Below, piece after piece: positions 1 through 11,513 of a stretch of 64,000 nt of DNA; position 1 is the first letter of the stretch, and each line of letters begins with the position of its first letter. This DNA is from Chromobotia macracanthus. Lineage: Eukaryota > Chordata > Actinopteri > Cypriniformes > Botiidae. Both the position numbers and the translations under genes were made by a program. Below the pieces are notes generated by a model. That model saw nothing but the letters and a program-made list of their open reading frames with translations. It made no database searches and had not been told where the DNA came from. Location of the stretch: assembly GCA_036877525.1 (NCBI GenBank), contig JAZGTH010000103.1, positions 2,266,501-2,330,500 of the forward strand, read 5' to 3'.

Positions 1-381
1 TATTACTGTATTACTGTATTAATGCATTACTGTATTCATGTATTAATGTATTACTGTATTAATGTATTACTGTATTACTGTATTAATGCATTACTGTATT
101 AATGTATTACTGTATTACTGTATTAATGCATTACTGTATTAATGTATTACTGTATTAATGCATTACTGTATTACTGTATTACTGTATTAATGCATTACTG
201 TATTAATGTATTACTGTATTAATGCATTACTGTATTAATGTATTAATGTATTACTGTATTAATGTATTACTGTATTACTGTATTACTGTTTTAATGTATT
301 AATGTATTACTGTATTACTGTATTACTGTTTTAATGTATTAATGTATTACTGTATTACTGTTTTAATGTATTAATGTATTA
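1..381. repeat. 8-bp tandem repeat (TATTAMTG)n
   Basis: About 47 head-to-tail copies of an octamer alternating between TATTACTG and TATTAATG, with occasional CATTACTG, TATTCATG and TGTTTTAA variants. The array runs off the left edge of the window, so its full length is unknown. It is AT-rich and non-coding. It ends at the unique sequence TAGTCTCTCAATGCC. Confidence 0.93.
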
Positions 382-1729
382 GTCTCTCAATGCCTCTGTG
401 TGCGAGTCTTGCCATTTAAAATAATCTCCTTACATTCATTTGTCTTCATGCTCTGAAAATCGATCAATAAACCTAATGATTTAATACAGTTGAAGTAATC
501 ACACTATATTTACTTCAACCACAAAATATTTACTATAATATTCAGAAGACAATTTAACTTCAGCTTGTAAATGCGTTTCATTTCTCTCTCGTCGTCTCCC
601 CCGATACTCTCCTTGTTTTGCCATTTTGTCTGAACGATTATTATTATTGTTATTATTATTGTTATTATTATTATTTTAATCGTGTTAGTATTTTGAAGCT
701 CTGTCGCATTAACTTTATGAATGCATGAAACACAAGAAATAACTGCAGCGTTGTCAGTTTTCCTGGTTTACTTGCCCCGTTATATTTGCAATATGTGATG
801 CAGTTGCATTGACTTCATTTCTGCTGTTTATCAATAACTCAATAAACCCGAGAGTTTGAAACACTAAAACAATAATAAAATAATGCTGAAGGTTTACATC
901 AGGTTTACAGCTGATAATCAGGTCATTCATTTACCTTTCACCATATCGCTGTGTGGGAGTCTGTTTATTAACACACCATTTTGTCTTTAACTAATATAAT
1001 TAAACTGATTACTATTTGTTTTCGATAACAATTCGGGGTTGGTCATATAGTCGTTTTAGTGAAATAACCAGAAACACGGATTTTATGGTTATAAACGTTA
1101 CAATAACAATAAATAATCTTAATCATCATCCTCTGTAACCAGAACAATGTGAAATTCATGACATTAAAATAAAGACGAACGAATGAATGAACATCAGATG
1201 AATCGAGATAAACGAATGAATCCGTCAGATATGAAATAACAAGATTATTTCAGATATGAAATAATAGCGAATAATAGCGACCATATTATATTATATATAT
1301 ATTATATACAGATTAAATGTAACCTTAAAAAATGAACATCACAAGTGAAAACATGTAACCTGTATTTTAATAAGGAGAAACATACTGAGAGCATTTCTGA
1401 GCTGGACAGTCCTTTATTCAGAGTAATCACATGTATTATTATTGATTTTTTTTATTATAATCGTTATTAAAATCATTATATTATTCTTATTTCATCATAG
1501 CCTATTATATATAAATATATCTATATATATGGTCCGCATTTATAATATATCAACACTTCATCTATTTGGATTGGTTGATCAGATGGGAGTTTGGGAAGTA
1601 AAAATTCAATAATAAAGTGAATGTATTATGACTAATTTTATTGAATATTTTAATGTTTGTTTAAATCGTTATTTACATTGCATGCAAAAGTATTGATTAT
1701 TGTCATTCATTTACATTTCAGACGCTCGA
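382..1729. other. AT-rich intergenic DNA upstream of cbx8
   Basis: No exon-like open frame, RNA gene or recognisable element was found. It holds short (TTATTA)n runs near 640-675 and TATATA tracts near 1290-1310 and 1505-1530. CpG density rises sharply only after about 1730, where the cbx8 promoter begins. Confidence 0.6.
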
Positions 1730-2270
1730 CATGGTGACTTTAGTCAGGCGTGACGTGTACAAAAACATGGCCGCGTTGAGTCGACGCGTCTCTTCCGTCT
1801 TTCGCTTTTCACGGCATCTGAACTCGCAACCGACACCTGCTGGGTCGAGGCCAAGATGTCGCGCGCTTTATCGCTCTCTCGCGCATGTGTGCGATGAACG
1901 CGTGAACGCGTCCCGCCCGCGGTTCCGTGACGCGTTGACGCGACGCTTTCACGCCGATTTGGCTCCTCCCCTGAGCTGCGCTCGCCCTGCACGGTGCCAT
2001 GGCAACAGCGTCGAACGTGATGACGTCCGCGCTGCGGGAGTATTATGGGCTATCGCGGATTATTCCGGAGGAGGAGATAAACATGGAGCTGTCGGCCGTC
2101 GGGGAGCGAGTCTTCGCCGCCGAATCCATCATCAAACGGCGCATACGGAGAGTAAGTGCCCGTGCGATCACGGCGCCGGTGAGCGGTTGCGTTACAGACG
2201 CGTTACAGACGCGACCGGATGTCCGTTTCGGACCCGTTACGCGCGTTAGGTTAGCCTAGCAGCGCTAGCG
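1730..2270 (+). promoter_or_regulatory. cbx8: CpG-rich promoter / 5' region of cbx8
   Basis: An abrupt CpG-dense block within AT-rich surroundings contains many CGCG, ACGCGT and GCGC words and encloses the cbx8 start codon at 2083. This is the usual look of a vertebrate developmental-gene CpG-island promoter. An open frame runs through it but resembles nothing known and is best explained by the base composition. The transcription start site was not determined. Confidence 0.6.
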
Positions 2271-2275
2271 TGCTA

Positions 2276-2338
<63 letters not shown>

Positions 2339-4775
2339 CACCCGCAGGGGCGGATGGAGTATCTGGTCAAATGGAAAGGCTGGTCTCAGAAGTGAGTATC
2401 ACGACACGACCGCGGGGATTGTCACGGGAGAAGCGCTTTCGGGCTCCCCGTGATCGGTGAGGTCACCGGGGCGCTGCGTAACGGGGCTCCGGTGAACGTG
2501 AGCCGCCTGACAAGGCCAGTGATGGGAGACGCACAAGAAGTGAAGATCCGCCGTTTGCGTTGATTTATTTATGCGTGCAAATGGCGACAAAACATCCCAC
2601 GACGTGCTTTCGTTCACGTTTCGTACGCGCACATTTACGAACGGGATGTCGGTCCCTGAAATGACGCGAAATGGTGTACGTCACTGGAAATTAAAAACGC
2701 CAACCCTGTTATTGTTGTTATTATGGATCGATGCACGTATTATTATGATTGTTTTTGCTCTGATGACTGATCCTGCGGTTGTTCGTGTAGATACAGCACT
2801 TGGGAACCGGAGGAGAATATTCTGGACGAGCGCCTGTTCGCCGCTTTTGAAGAGAGGTAACCGTGTCTTATTATTGTTATGATAATATTCAGAGGACAGA
2901 CGACCCGTTTCAGATGCGTTTTTAATGTCAGGTTTGTTGTGCAGAGAGCGGGAGAGGGAGTTGTTCGGTCCAAAAAAGAGAGGCCCAAAACCAGAAACGT
3001 TTTTACTGAAGGTGAGAGAGCAAACATGCAGTAATGCAGTTTATGCATCACATAAACATGCATAAAATACAGTTTGCAGACGAGCATGCAAATGCATCTT
3101 TAATGTTCGTGTTAAGTTTCCTTTTTTAATGGAATAAATCTTTTGAATTCCCAAAACCATATTGAATTCCGAGGAAGCATGCGTGCTAAGAAAATGTATA
3201 ACCTGAATGCACTGTAAGTCGCTTTGGATAAATGCATAAATGTAAATGAATTCAAATTACATCTTGATTTTCCTTATCCAATGACTTTACATGCTCTTCT
3301 GACGGTTCAGACTGTGTCAAATATTGTGAAAGTGTATTTAACACAGTATATAACTGTGTCAAATATTATGGAAGTATATTTAACACAGTATATAACTGTG
3401 TCAAATATTATTAACCCTAAATATTAAAGTGTATTTAACACAGTATATAACTGTGTCAAATATTATGGAGTGTATTTTAAACACAGTATATAACTGTGTC
3501 AAATATTATGGAAGTGTATTTAACACAGTATATAACCGTGTCAAATATTATGGAAGTGTATTTAACAGTATATAACCGTGTCAGATATTATGGAAGTGTA
3601 TTTAACACAGTATATAACTGTGTCAAATATTATGGAAGTGTATTTAACACAGTATATAACTGTGTTATTGTGGAAGTGTATTTAACACAGTATATAACTG
3701 TGTCAGATATTATGGAAGTGTATTTAACACAGTATATAACGTGTCAGATATTATGGAAGTATATTTAACACAGTATATAACTGTAAAATATTATGGAAGT
3801 GTATTTGTATTCACAGTATATAACTGTGTCAAATATTATGGAAGTGTATTTAACACGTATATAACTGTGTCAAATATTATGGAAGTGTATTTAACACAGT
3901 ATATAACTGTGTAAATATTATGAAAGTGTATTTGACACAGTATATAACTGTAAATGAAAGTGTATTTAACACAGTATATAACTGTGTCAAATATTATGGA
4001 AGTGTATTTAACACAGTATATAACTGTGTCAAATATTATGGAAGTATATTTGTTTGTCATATTATGACATTTTTGTGTTTACACTTTTAGGCAAAAGCTA
4101 AAGCAAGAGACAAAAGCTATGAGTACAGGCGGAGATGTCTCGAGATCTGCGGGTGTCGTTCCGGTGGCAGAGCCGGTTGTGACGCCCAGAGCACGGGAGG
4201 GACTCCGGGCAGTCGTGCCCACGATCTTCCCCGAGCACCGTGAACCGCGGCGAGAGCGTTCCGTCCCGACCCCGGAGCTGAGAGAAGCCCGCTGCCGCAC
4301 CCGGTGACCGCGGGCGCCCTTTTAGATTTCACCGGTTCGCCGAAAAACGAGGACCGAAACCAAGTTCCGTCCGGCCGCTGACAGCGTTAAAAGAAAGGCG
4401 GATAAACCGTTATCTTACCGGCCGTCCCGATCACAGAGACCGGAGAGACACCCGACCGTGACGTTTTCCACGTAACGCAGAAGTCAAGGGACGCCCGGTT
4501 TACACTCGGTGGCTCCTTCCTAAAAAGGGGTCACGGCATTTTGGGACCCGGCCGGGAGGACGGCCCCGGCGGCGACATGAACCGGCATCTGTTTCATCCG
4601 CCGGTCACAGCAGCAGTGAGCTGTCGGTGAGTTTCCACGGAGACGGACGAAGTCGTGGCTGCCCTGCTTTAAAAACCTGGAGAAAATCATCGTGACGGAC
4701 GTGACGAGCAACTCGTTGACCGTGACGATAAAAGAGAGCACGACGGACAAAGGTTTCTTCAGAGAGAAAAGATAA
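2083..4775 (+). CDS. cbx8: Chromobox protein 8 (Polycomb CBX), five coding exons, last exon frame-broken
   Basis: CBX8 is a reader subunit of canonical Polycomb repressive complex 1; its chromodomain binds H3K27me3 in the nucleus. Coding exons: 2083-2151, 2348-2391, 2791-2856, 2945-3011 and 4091-4775, all with GT/AG junctions in phase. The start MELSAVGERVFAAESIIKRR is typical of CBX6/CBX8. The chromodomain covers about residues 10-60 with cage residues F11, W32 and W35, followed by the KKRGPKP basic motif. GRMEYLVKWKGWSQK and the LLKAKAKARDKSYEYR stretch favour CBX8 over CBX6 or CBX7. The C-terminal repressor box is present at about 4683-4772 (IIVTDVTSNSLTVTIKES, then GFFREKR and stop). Between them exon 5 changes frame several times: RAREGLR near 4188 and KRGPKP near 4344 lie in different frames. 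Exon 5 is 685 nt, not a multiple of three although it starts in phase 0. It is either a decaying paralogue or has sequence indels. Confidence 0.85.
2276..2337. repeat. (GT)n microsatellite in cbx8 intron 1
   Basis: About 30 uninterrupted GT units lie between the exon 1 donor (2152) and the exon 2 acceptor (2347). The repeat ends about 10 bp before exon 2, so its alternating strand occupies the normal polypyrimidine-tract position. Confidence 0.95.
3170..3260 (+). mobile_element. 3' fragment of a tRNA-derived SINE
   Basis: It contains the tail shared by many cyprinid SINEs: GAATGCACTGTAAGTCGCTT, then TGGATAAATGCATAAATGTAAATG. The tRNA-like head is missing, so this is a 5'-truncated copy inside cbx8 intron 4. 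Confidence 0.7.
3316..4056. repeat. About 17-copy, ~42-bp palindromic minisatellite in cbx8 intron 4
   Basis: A unit of about 42 bp is repeated some 17 times with small indels. Each unit carries an inverted repeat, ACACAGTATATAACTGTGT, whose arms ACACAG and CTGTGT flank TATATAA, followed by CAAATATTATGGAAGTGTATTT. Short open frames on both strands here are products of the repeat. It ends about 35 bp before the exon 5 acceptor at 4090. Confidence 0.93.
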
Positions 4776-7022
4776 TGTCCTGTTATCTGGATGATGTACA
4801 ATACTGCAATCCGACTAAAGCACCGACACTTCTGCATCACTCATCTATAGCTGTACAGTGAAGGCTTGCCATCATGTACATAACGCAAAGCTTTATATAT
4901 ATATATATATCTCTATATCTCGTGTGTTTAGCCTACGTTTCCATTGACATTTTCTATGAAAACGACGTGAAAATGAAGTTTATTTTTCTAATTCCCAGAT
5001 TTTATGTTCGTTTCAGCTTTATTGTGATCGCAGGCGCGGATGCTGTTAACACGTCTTAACATTTCTTATAATAATCGTCAATAATTTCATATCAATGCAC
5101 CTTTCTAGGGGAAATTGGTTAGTTCCCTTTCCCGGACTTATTTGTGATCATATTATTTGTATAAAGTGTGAACGAAGTAGTCCGTGTTAAAAAGCACCCT
5201 TAAAAAGATGAAAGATGGGAGATGAGCTGCGCACTTATTTATCTGTATGACGGATTGTTTTAGGCCTAAATATGTCGAGGCATTTACGATTAAGAGACAA
5301 AAACTTTTATGTTGAACGAATTTCGTTTTGATATTGCTGTTTCCACAATATCTTATTATTATTATTATTAAGCGAGCTACTTTTAGAGGAAAGAAAGTGA
5401 GGGATTTTTTCCCCTGTCGGAAATTAAGGAGTCGAGATTGTGATGATGGTACATATATTTGCTGCTTTAAAGTGGATAATAAATTATAAAGTGTGCGTGC
5501 TCAAACACAGTTTTAATGACATGTACTCGTTTGTTTTAATGTACTGGATGATCATGTTTAAGTTACTGTTTCGTGTACAGAAAGGTTCAGTATTTTTGCA
5601 TAGAGGCCATCGTGTATCAGAGCTTAACATCTAAAATAAAAACGTCATTTAGCCGCGTCTGCGAGCCTCTTTCATTATTTCATTCAACAGATTATTTATG
5701 CCATCTAACAGATTATTCAGCCCATAATCAAGCATTACAAAACCATCATAAAGCAAAGCAGAAATAGCCGGAGTGATTTTCATGTTGTGCGCGTTTGTTT
5801 CTGGTTTAAAAGCAGAAGATTTATGCTGTTAGATGTTTATATTCACTCACATTGACGGAGAGTTTTAATGAAAGAAAGAAATAAATAAAATGTTAATGAA
5901 ATAAATACTGTTTAACATGATGCAGGGTGTCAGATCAAGCTTTCCTCTCCTGAAATCTGCACATTAACACATTTATCAGCTCTAGATCAAACACTTCGTT
6001 TTATCTACATTTATTTTTGGTTTATTTTGTAAACGTCGCGTCTTATATACGAAGGAAACGCGCAGGTATCGACAAACTAAATGCGTAAAGCGTTATAGTT
6101 ATGCGCTTTGCATTGTGGGATATTAATACATACTGTATATATTATAATGCACTTTGTTGTACTAATTTACTAATGTAATGAACTTATATATTATATATAT
6201 ATATAATATATATAATGCAGTTAACGTGGGATGCAAATGAATTTATACTCCAAATCTGCTAGTTCAGGACATTCGTTGAAGGACTAGATCGTCACGTCAA
6301 CCTTTTCAGTATATCAGAACTGTTTGTCAAAACTAATAAACATATTTTTATTAAAATAATTGTATTAAAATTGAGGAAGACTTAAATCGGAGCGCTTAAT
6401 TGTTTAACAGGTTTCAGTTCAGCGAACGCCACAAGATGTCGCCGCAAGATGACGTAATCCGCGCGTCACGTAATGCTCGCGTTAATGTTTACTTTATAAT
6501 GTTTACTTTATTGCACAGCGTGTGTTTCAATGTAAATAAATATAAAAAAAATATAAATATAATCTTTGAAACCTTGTTAGAGATTCGCCATAGTAATGAC
6601 GTAACACTACGTCATTATTTTGTTGTAATTCGTCTGATGTTGTGACGACATAATTCACTGTAATTGTCTTCATATAAAAGTCTTCATCGAGTAATTTACT
6701 TCTCATAATGTTGAACCAGAAGGATAATAAATGTACACAACCAGTTTTTAATGAGATTTGTTGTGCTGGAATCAATGGCCTTTCAATGTCCTTGTTCTAC
6801 AGACAACCTATGTAAGTATTTTTTAGTTTAATGTTTTATTTGTGCAAAGAAATTGTATTTTTAAGAGTGGTTTAAGTGTTCATGTTGGGGTCACAGTGTT
6901 ATTCTCAGTATTGATATGTTTAAACACAAGAAAACTGTAGATATAAAGAAAGGCTTTAAGAAACTATAAAGAAAGGCTTTATGAAATCAGAAATTCAGAA
7001 CAGTATCATTATATATATATAT

Positions 7023-7073
<51 letters not shown>

Positions 7074-8330
7074 TTAGACATATACATTAATTTATATGTG
7101 CACTTTAGGGGAAAAGTCACTGTGATTCTTTAACTTCGTGACACACAACGCAGGTTTATTTTTATATTTATTTGTTGTGTAGAATTAAAGTACAGACATA
7201 CACACAGTGTGTGAGCTCCGTCTAACAATTCACCAGATGCCTGTTTTAAAGTGACACCATGTAAGACAGAAGAGATGTATTCATATATGTTACTGAAATC
7301 ATTGTGTGCTATAACGTGTGACAGATCAAATGTTTTAACTGTTATAATGTCATTCAACACTGATTCAGATGATTTCAGTGATGTTTATACGTGAATGTGC
7401 ACAGAGTAACTCCAGATCTCTCATTCATTCAGCTGATGGATAACCTTTACAGCTGACTCCAGAATAAGGCATCACATAGAGTGACAGATCTGTGCTTGCA
7501 ACAGCTGCTTCACATACAGATAAATCACTCTGTGCATGTGTAACCTCATGTGTAACCTCTATTATCCAGTGAAGTGTAACAATATGAGTTGATAATGACC
7601 TGGTGTAAGTTATCTGATCACTGATGTTTCTACAGGTCAAGTAATCGGTTACCACGTTTATGCTAAAAATGCCAAAAGCATTTAGAAAGAACTTGTATTT
7701 CCATTAAAGAGTTTTATTTAATTACTGATTGTTACATGATGGTCAACATAAAGCAAAATAATGAGTTAATATTAAATATTAACTCATACCAATATATTCT
7801 ATTAACCAATATTAATAGAATATTAAAAGCATCAGAGAAAATGAACATGATCTTTTATATTGACTATATTTATTGTGCTGCATTGCCAGTCTTTTATTTG
7901 ATACTTTTCCTGTTTTATAATGTCAATGAAATGTTGTGATGATTTCTACACACTGAGTTCAGTGTTCAGGATTATGTTGAGATTACTATCCTCAATGTTT
8001 TACAGAATCAATTAAAGCTGCCAGAGAAACGATTTCTTGCACTTTTTTTGCAAACTATTACATACAAAGCAATGAAAGTGTATTCAAAATCACTGTATGT
8101 TTCCTCTAAACATGCACTTCAGAAATATTGTTTTTGGATTAATTTCACTGAATCAGATTTAGTTTCGACATTGATACAGGACACAGTTATATATTCAATG
8201 ACCAAATACACAAAATAATTGGTCTTCCAAAAATAGCCATCATTATTGTACTTAACCATAAAATTACCCGACAAGAATTGACCAAATATGTGGACAGGTG
8301 TGTATAAAAGAACTGTGGGTAAACTGGAAA
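4776..8330. other. cbx8 3' region and cbx8-aqp8 intergenic DNA
   Basis: The left part is probably the cbx8 3' UTR, with candidate AATAAA signals at about 5476 and 5635. The right part is probably the 3' UTR of aqp8, which is on the - strand; a reverse-strand AATAAA lies near 7713. In between the DNA is AT-rich with TATATA tracts and a GATA microsatellite. No further exon with splice sites and family similarity was found. Confidence 0.55.
7022..7074. repeat. (GATA)n microsatellite
   Basis: About 13 tandem GATA/TAGA units follow an (AT)n tract at 7011-7022. It is a simple repeat in intergenic DNA. Confidence 0.95.
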
Positions 8331-10021
8331 TTACTTCATCACAGCACGTGTGTTATTGTCTCCAAGCAGAAGTCTGTAAAAGAAATGTTAATAATAATAA
8401 AATCATTTAATCAGTCAGTTTCTGTGGGTCAGACTGTAACTGTATCTGTGTGTTATGCGCTTCACCTGACTAATGCAGCAGCCACGAGCGCACCAGTAAC
8501 TGGACCGACCCAGTAGATCCAGTGGTGAGTCCAGTAGTTGCTCAGCACCGCAGGTCCTAAAGCTCTGGCAGGATTCAGGCAGGTCCCGGACACATCAGCC
8601 CTGCAATCCACAGAGAGCCAGTTCATCTACAAACCTCCAGAGACAGTCGAAACCAGCTCTGACACACAATAACTCACTCACCCTGCCAGCACATTAATCA
8701 CGAGAGTGCAGCCCACCGTAAACGGCAGCAGAGGAGTCTTACTCTTACTGTTAACTGCACCCAGTAACACCACCACAGTAATCAGACACGTCATGACAGC
8801 TTCACCAAACACAGCCCTCACAATCTGCTCCTCTGACTGCACGACTGTAAATGCGGCACCTGCAGTTTTGATGTAGTTTTCGTCTGAGGTCATGAACTGA
8901 AAAACAACCGAGAGAAACATGAAACGTGACAGATTCATTGTTGTGTGGCTGGTGCAGGTAATGTCGCATGTAATGATGGTGTTGCATTACATGCATCCAC
9001 CTCTTTACAGTTGTGTAATTTGTACTTTTCCTCATTATTTTGCTCTGTTCTTTACACTTCAAACAGAGCTGTAATTAACTCATAACACAGCAACAGAAGA
9101 GGGTTTTAAGTTGAACTGACACCCATTCATTAAAAGCTCGAGGATATTGTGTGAGTAAGAAAGAGGATTGACTTTGGTTTATAAAGACAGTATTGGAGCC
9201 ACTTCTGTAAGCTGTTGTGTGAACAGGACAATTCAGGAGTCACTTCTGTTTGTCAACCCCAAACACTGACTGTGTGAACGCAGGTGTAGTATTCATGCAC
9301 AGGTTTACAGACACTTTAACCTGAAAGATGAAGCAGTCTTACTCACTTTGGCCATGGCTGCCCCAAGCAGCCCCCCTGTGAGCTGTGAGAGCAGGTATGG
9401 TACCACCATCTGCAGCTGCATCCCACCGCACAGCCACACAGCCACAGTGAACGACGGATTGAAATGAGAGCCACTGCATCAGGTAAAAATGCATTCACAC
9501 ATTATGTTACATTTAATGGCTGGAAATGTCTGCCAATCACAGCGAAATGCAGAAGTTGAACGATATCAGTTGAACAATGTGCCATTGTGAGAAGCGCTAT
9601 AAATAAACTTGAATTGAAAATGCCCTGATTCACTCTAAATGAATCAGGTTATCAATTCCATGTATTTCATTCCTTTAAACTGCTTTACTTGCCATACTGT
9701 GTTTATTTATATTAGAATTAAAATGCATTAATTTATTAATGGCAGAAAAAAAATCACATAGATAATGAATTCTTGTCACCTGATCTGTGCCATGCAGGCA
9801 ATCAGTACAGCCACTGCAAGACCGTGAGCCAGTGCAGGCTGCAGGCTGCCCACAGTCTCCACGTTTTCAATGACAGACACACATCCTATAAACACGAAGA
9901 ACGCAGTGCCCAGCAGCTCAGCCACACACGGCTGGAGGACTCGCTCATAGAGGTTCAGCTCTCTCACAGCAGGTTTCATCAGAGCTTTCTCCATGACCTG
10001 AAGTTCCAGCTTGGTTTCCAT
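8331..10021 (-). CDS. aqp8: Aquaporin-8, five coding exons, 253 aa
   Basis: AQP8 is a membrane water channel that also passes ammonia and hydrogen peroxide in characterised members. Exons in transcript order: 9780-10021, 9347-9473, 8682-8896, 8466-8600 and 8331-8373; all phases join and the frame is intact (762 nt). Start METKLELQVMEKALMKPAVR; then YERVLQPCVAELLGTAFFVF and SVIENVETVGSLQPALAHGL, both strongly AQP8-like. The first pore loop reads SGSHFNPS (residues 81-88), so the first NPA box is NPS. The second is LNPARALGP (residues 203-211) with canonical NPA and the selectivity-filter Arg207. Exon 4 ends in the sixth membrane helix (HHWIYWVGPVTGALVAAALV). Exon 5 gives the short cytosolic tail ending TRAVMK. 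It is divergent from arhgap17 across a CTCF-motif gap. The AQP8 family is certain; which fish co-orthologue (8a or 8b) is not. Confidence 0.92.
9530..9625 (+). mobile_element. Fragment of a fish retroelement 3' tail
   Basis: In aqp8 intron 1, the words AGAAGCGCTATAAATAAACTTGAATTGAAAA match the conserved 3' end of a widespread fish non-LTR element, as recalled. Only the tail is present. Confidence 0.4.
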
Positions 10022-10878
10022 TCTTTCTCACAGCTGCAGGTTCAGTGGACGTGTCCTCTTATCTCTGAGGTTCATCTGTTAATCTTCTGAACAGCGTTAT
10101 ATTGATCAATGACCTGTGAGGGTGAATATGTTGTTCATTGATCCACATGTTAAACCACATCATCTGAGCCACTGCAGTCTGCTAACACATGCTAATAGAG
10201 AGGGATTACATTTTAACACACGCTCAGCTAATTCAGCTCAGTGTGAACTGAGTGCAGCTACTTAAACATGAGAAAGTTTAACCTGCAAACTGTTCTGGTT
10301 ATACAGGCTACAAGGAAAACTAGTAAAAGTTAAACTAACTGAAACTACTTAATATTGAAAGTTTATTTTCCCAAAAACCTTTAAGGTTAACTTAAAGGTT
10401 AACTTTACCCAAGTTAAAGTTTTTTGAAAGTTTTAGTCTTGCTTTTTTTTTAGTGATCTTGCTTTTGTAACTGCTATGAGAAGATAAATGAATAAATGAG
10501 GTGAATAAATATAGATATTACAATAGCAGAAAGCTAAAGGATCATTTTGTGTGTGTTGGATAAAGATAAATAAATCTTTTACTAAAGCTGTGTTATATGA
10601 CTGAGCTGGATAAAGTAAGACGTGAGATGATCAGTTCTGCTGTCTGACTGCTGTTAAACCAAAAGTTTGAGAAAAGAGAGAAGAGCATATTTTCATTAAC
10701 ATGCAAGAGATTTTATTAAGATAGATGTACAGTTAAGCACATTATGAATAAATATTTAGGCTGACATTGTCTCAGGTCAAAAAGCTGAAAGGCAATACTT
10801 TAAATTAAGCAGTTTTATCCTGATGAATGCATTAAAGTATGACAGAAAGATGTTCATCAATTGTTAAATATCAACACT

Positions 10879-10897
10879 GGCCAGCAGGTGGCAGCAC
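10879..10897 (+). promoter_or_regulatory. Candidate CTCF binding site
   Basis: GGCCAGCAGGTGGCAGCA matches the vertebrate CTCF core (CCASYAGRKGGCRSY) without mismatch. It is the only such match I found in the gap between the divergent aqp8 and arhgap17 genes, a typical position for a boundary element. Binding is inferred from the motif only. Confidence 0.55.
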
Positions 10898-11339
10898 ACG
10901 ACGTTCAATTACAATATAACATTGTTAAAGTATTTATAAAACAATATTATAACCTGCTGTCGCTGGCGTGTCGTGAAAATAAATCAGAATAAAGTCTCGG
11001 ATAAGCTTTCTGTTATGTTACAGTAAAGTTTGAGATATTTCTGCTCGATTGTGAATGTTTTCCGGTGTTTGGTGAGATTTAAGATGTCGTATTATATTCA
11101 GATAAAGTTCATATTGTGTTCAGATGAAGCTCTGCAGTTTATCCACATAAACGTCACATTATATAAACATTAAATATATTTATATTTATATTTATATTTA
11201 TATATCTGACTATATCGGGCAGTCTTTTGTTATCGCAGGTCCGGGTCATGTGTCTCTGTAACAGGGAAGTGAAGTGCGCTTCCTATTTCCTCCGCCTTAC
11301 TGCTGATCCCAGACCAGCTGCACAGCGAGAGAAGCGCAC

Positions 11340-11513
11340 AAACATGCGCTTTATGTGCCAATAAACGCGTTTCACGACGCGTTTCACGACGCGTTTCTCG
11401 GCGTCGCGTTCGGTTCTGCGCGCGCGATGGCCGCGTCGCGCTCGGTCGCGGGTTTGATTTAACGCGGCGACTTTTGCGCTTCTCCAAACTTCAGTCGTGC
11501 GAGAAGAGTGAAG
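11340..11513 (+). promoter_or_regulatory. arhgap17: CpG-rich promoter / 5' UTR of arhgap17
   Basis: A GC- and CpG-dense block sits immediately before the start codon at 11514. It includes a triplicated ACGCGTTTC word and GCGCGCGATGGCCGCG. Composition and position fit a CpG-island promoter; no TATA box is evident. Confidence 0.55.

Larger units (their letters stand above)
10022..11513. other. Divergent aqp8-arhgap17 promoter region
   Basis: This 1.5 kb gap separates two start codons pointing away from each other. The left two-thirds are AT-rich. A CTCF-like motif lies at 10879-10897. From about 11340 the DNA becomes CpG-rich, with three tandem ACGCGTTTC words at 11365-11400, and leads into the 5' UTR of arhgap17. 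No additional exon was found. Confidence 0.6.

Noticed and set aside
1731..2249. 172-codon + strand open frame overlapping the cbx8 start
   Set aside because: It is Arg-rich with no family resemblance and no splice logic, and it runs through the CpG island. Stop codons are rare there because of composition.
3316..4056. CRISPR-like regular array
   Set aside because: The units are contiguous with no unique spacers, no cas genes are present, and the surroundings are vertebrate.
3836..4060. Open frames with repeated YCVKYTSIIFDTVI on the - strand, and similar on the + strand
   Set aside because: These are translations of the 42-bp minisatellite, whose period is a multiple of three.
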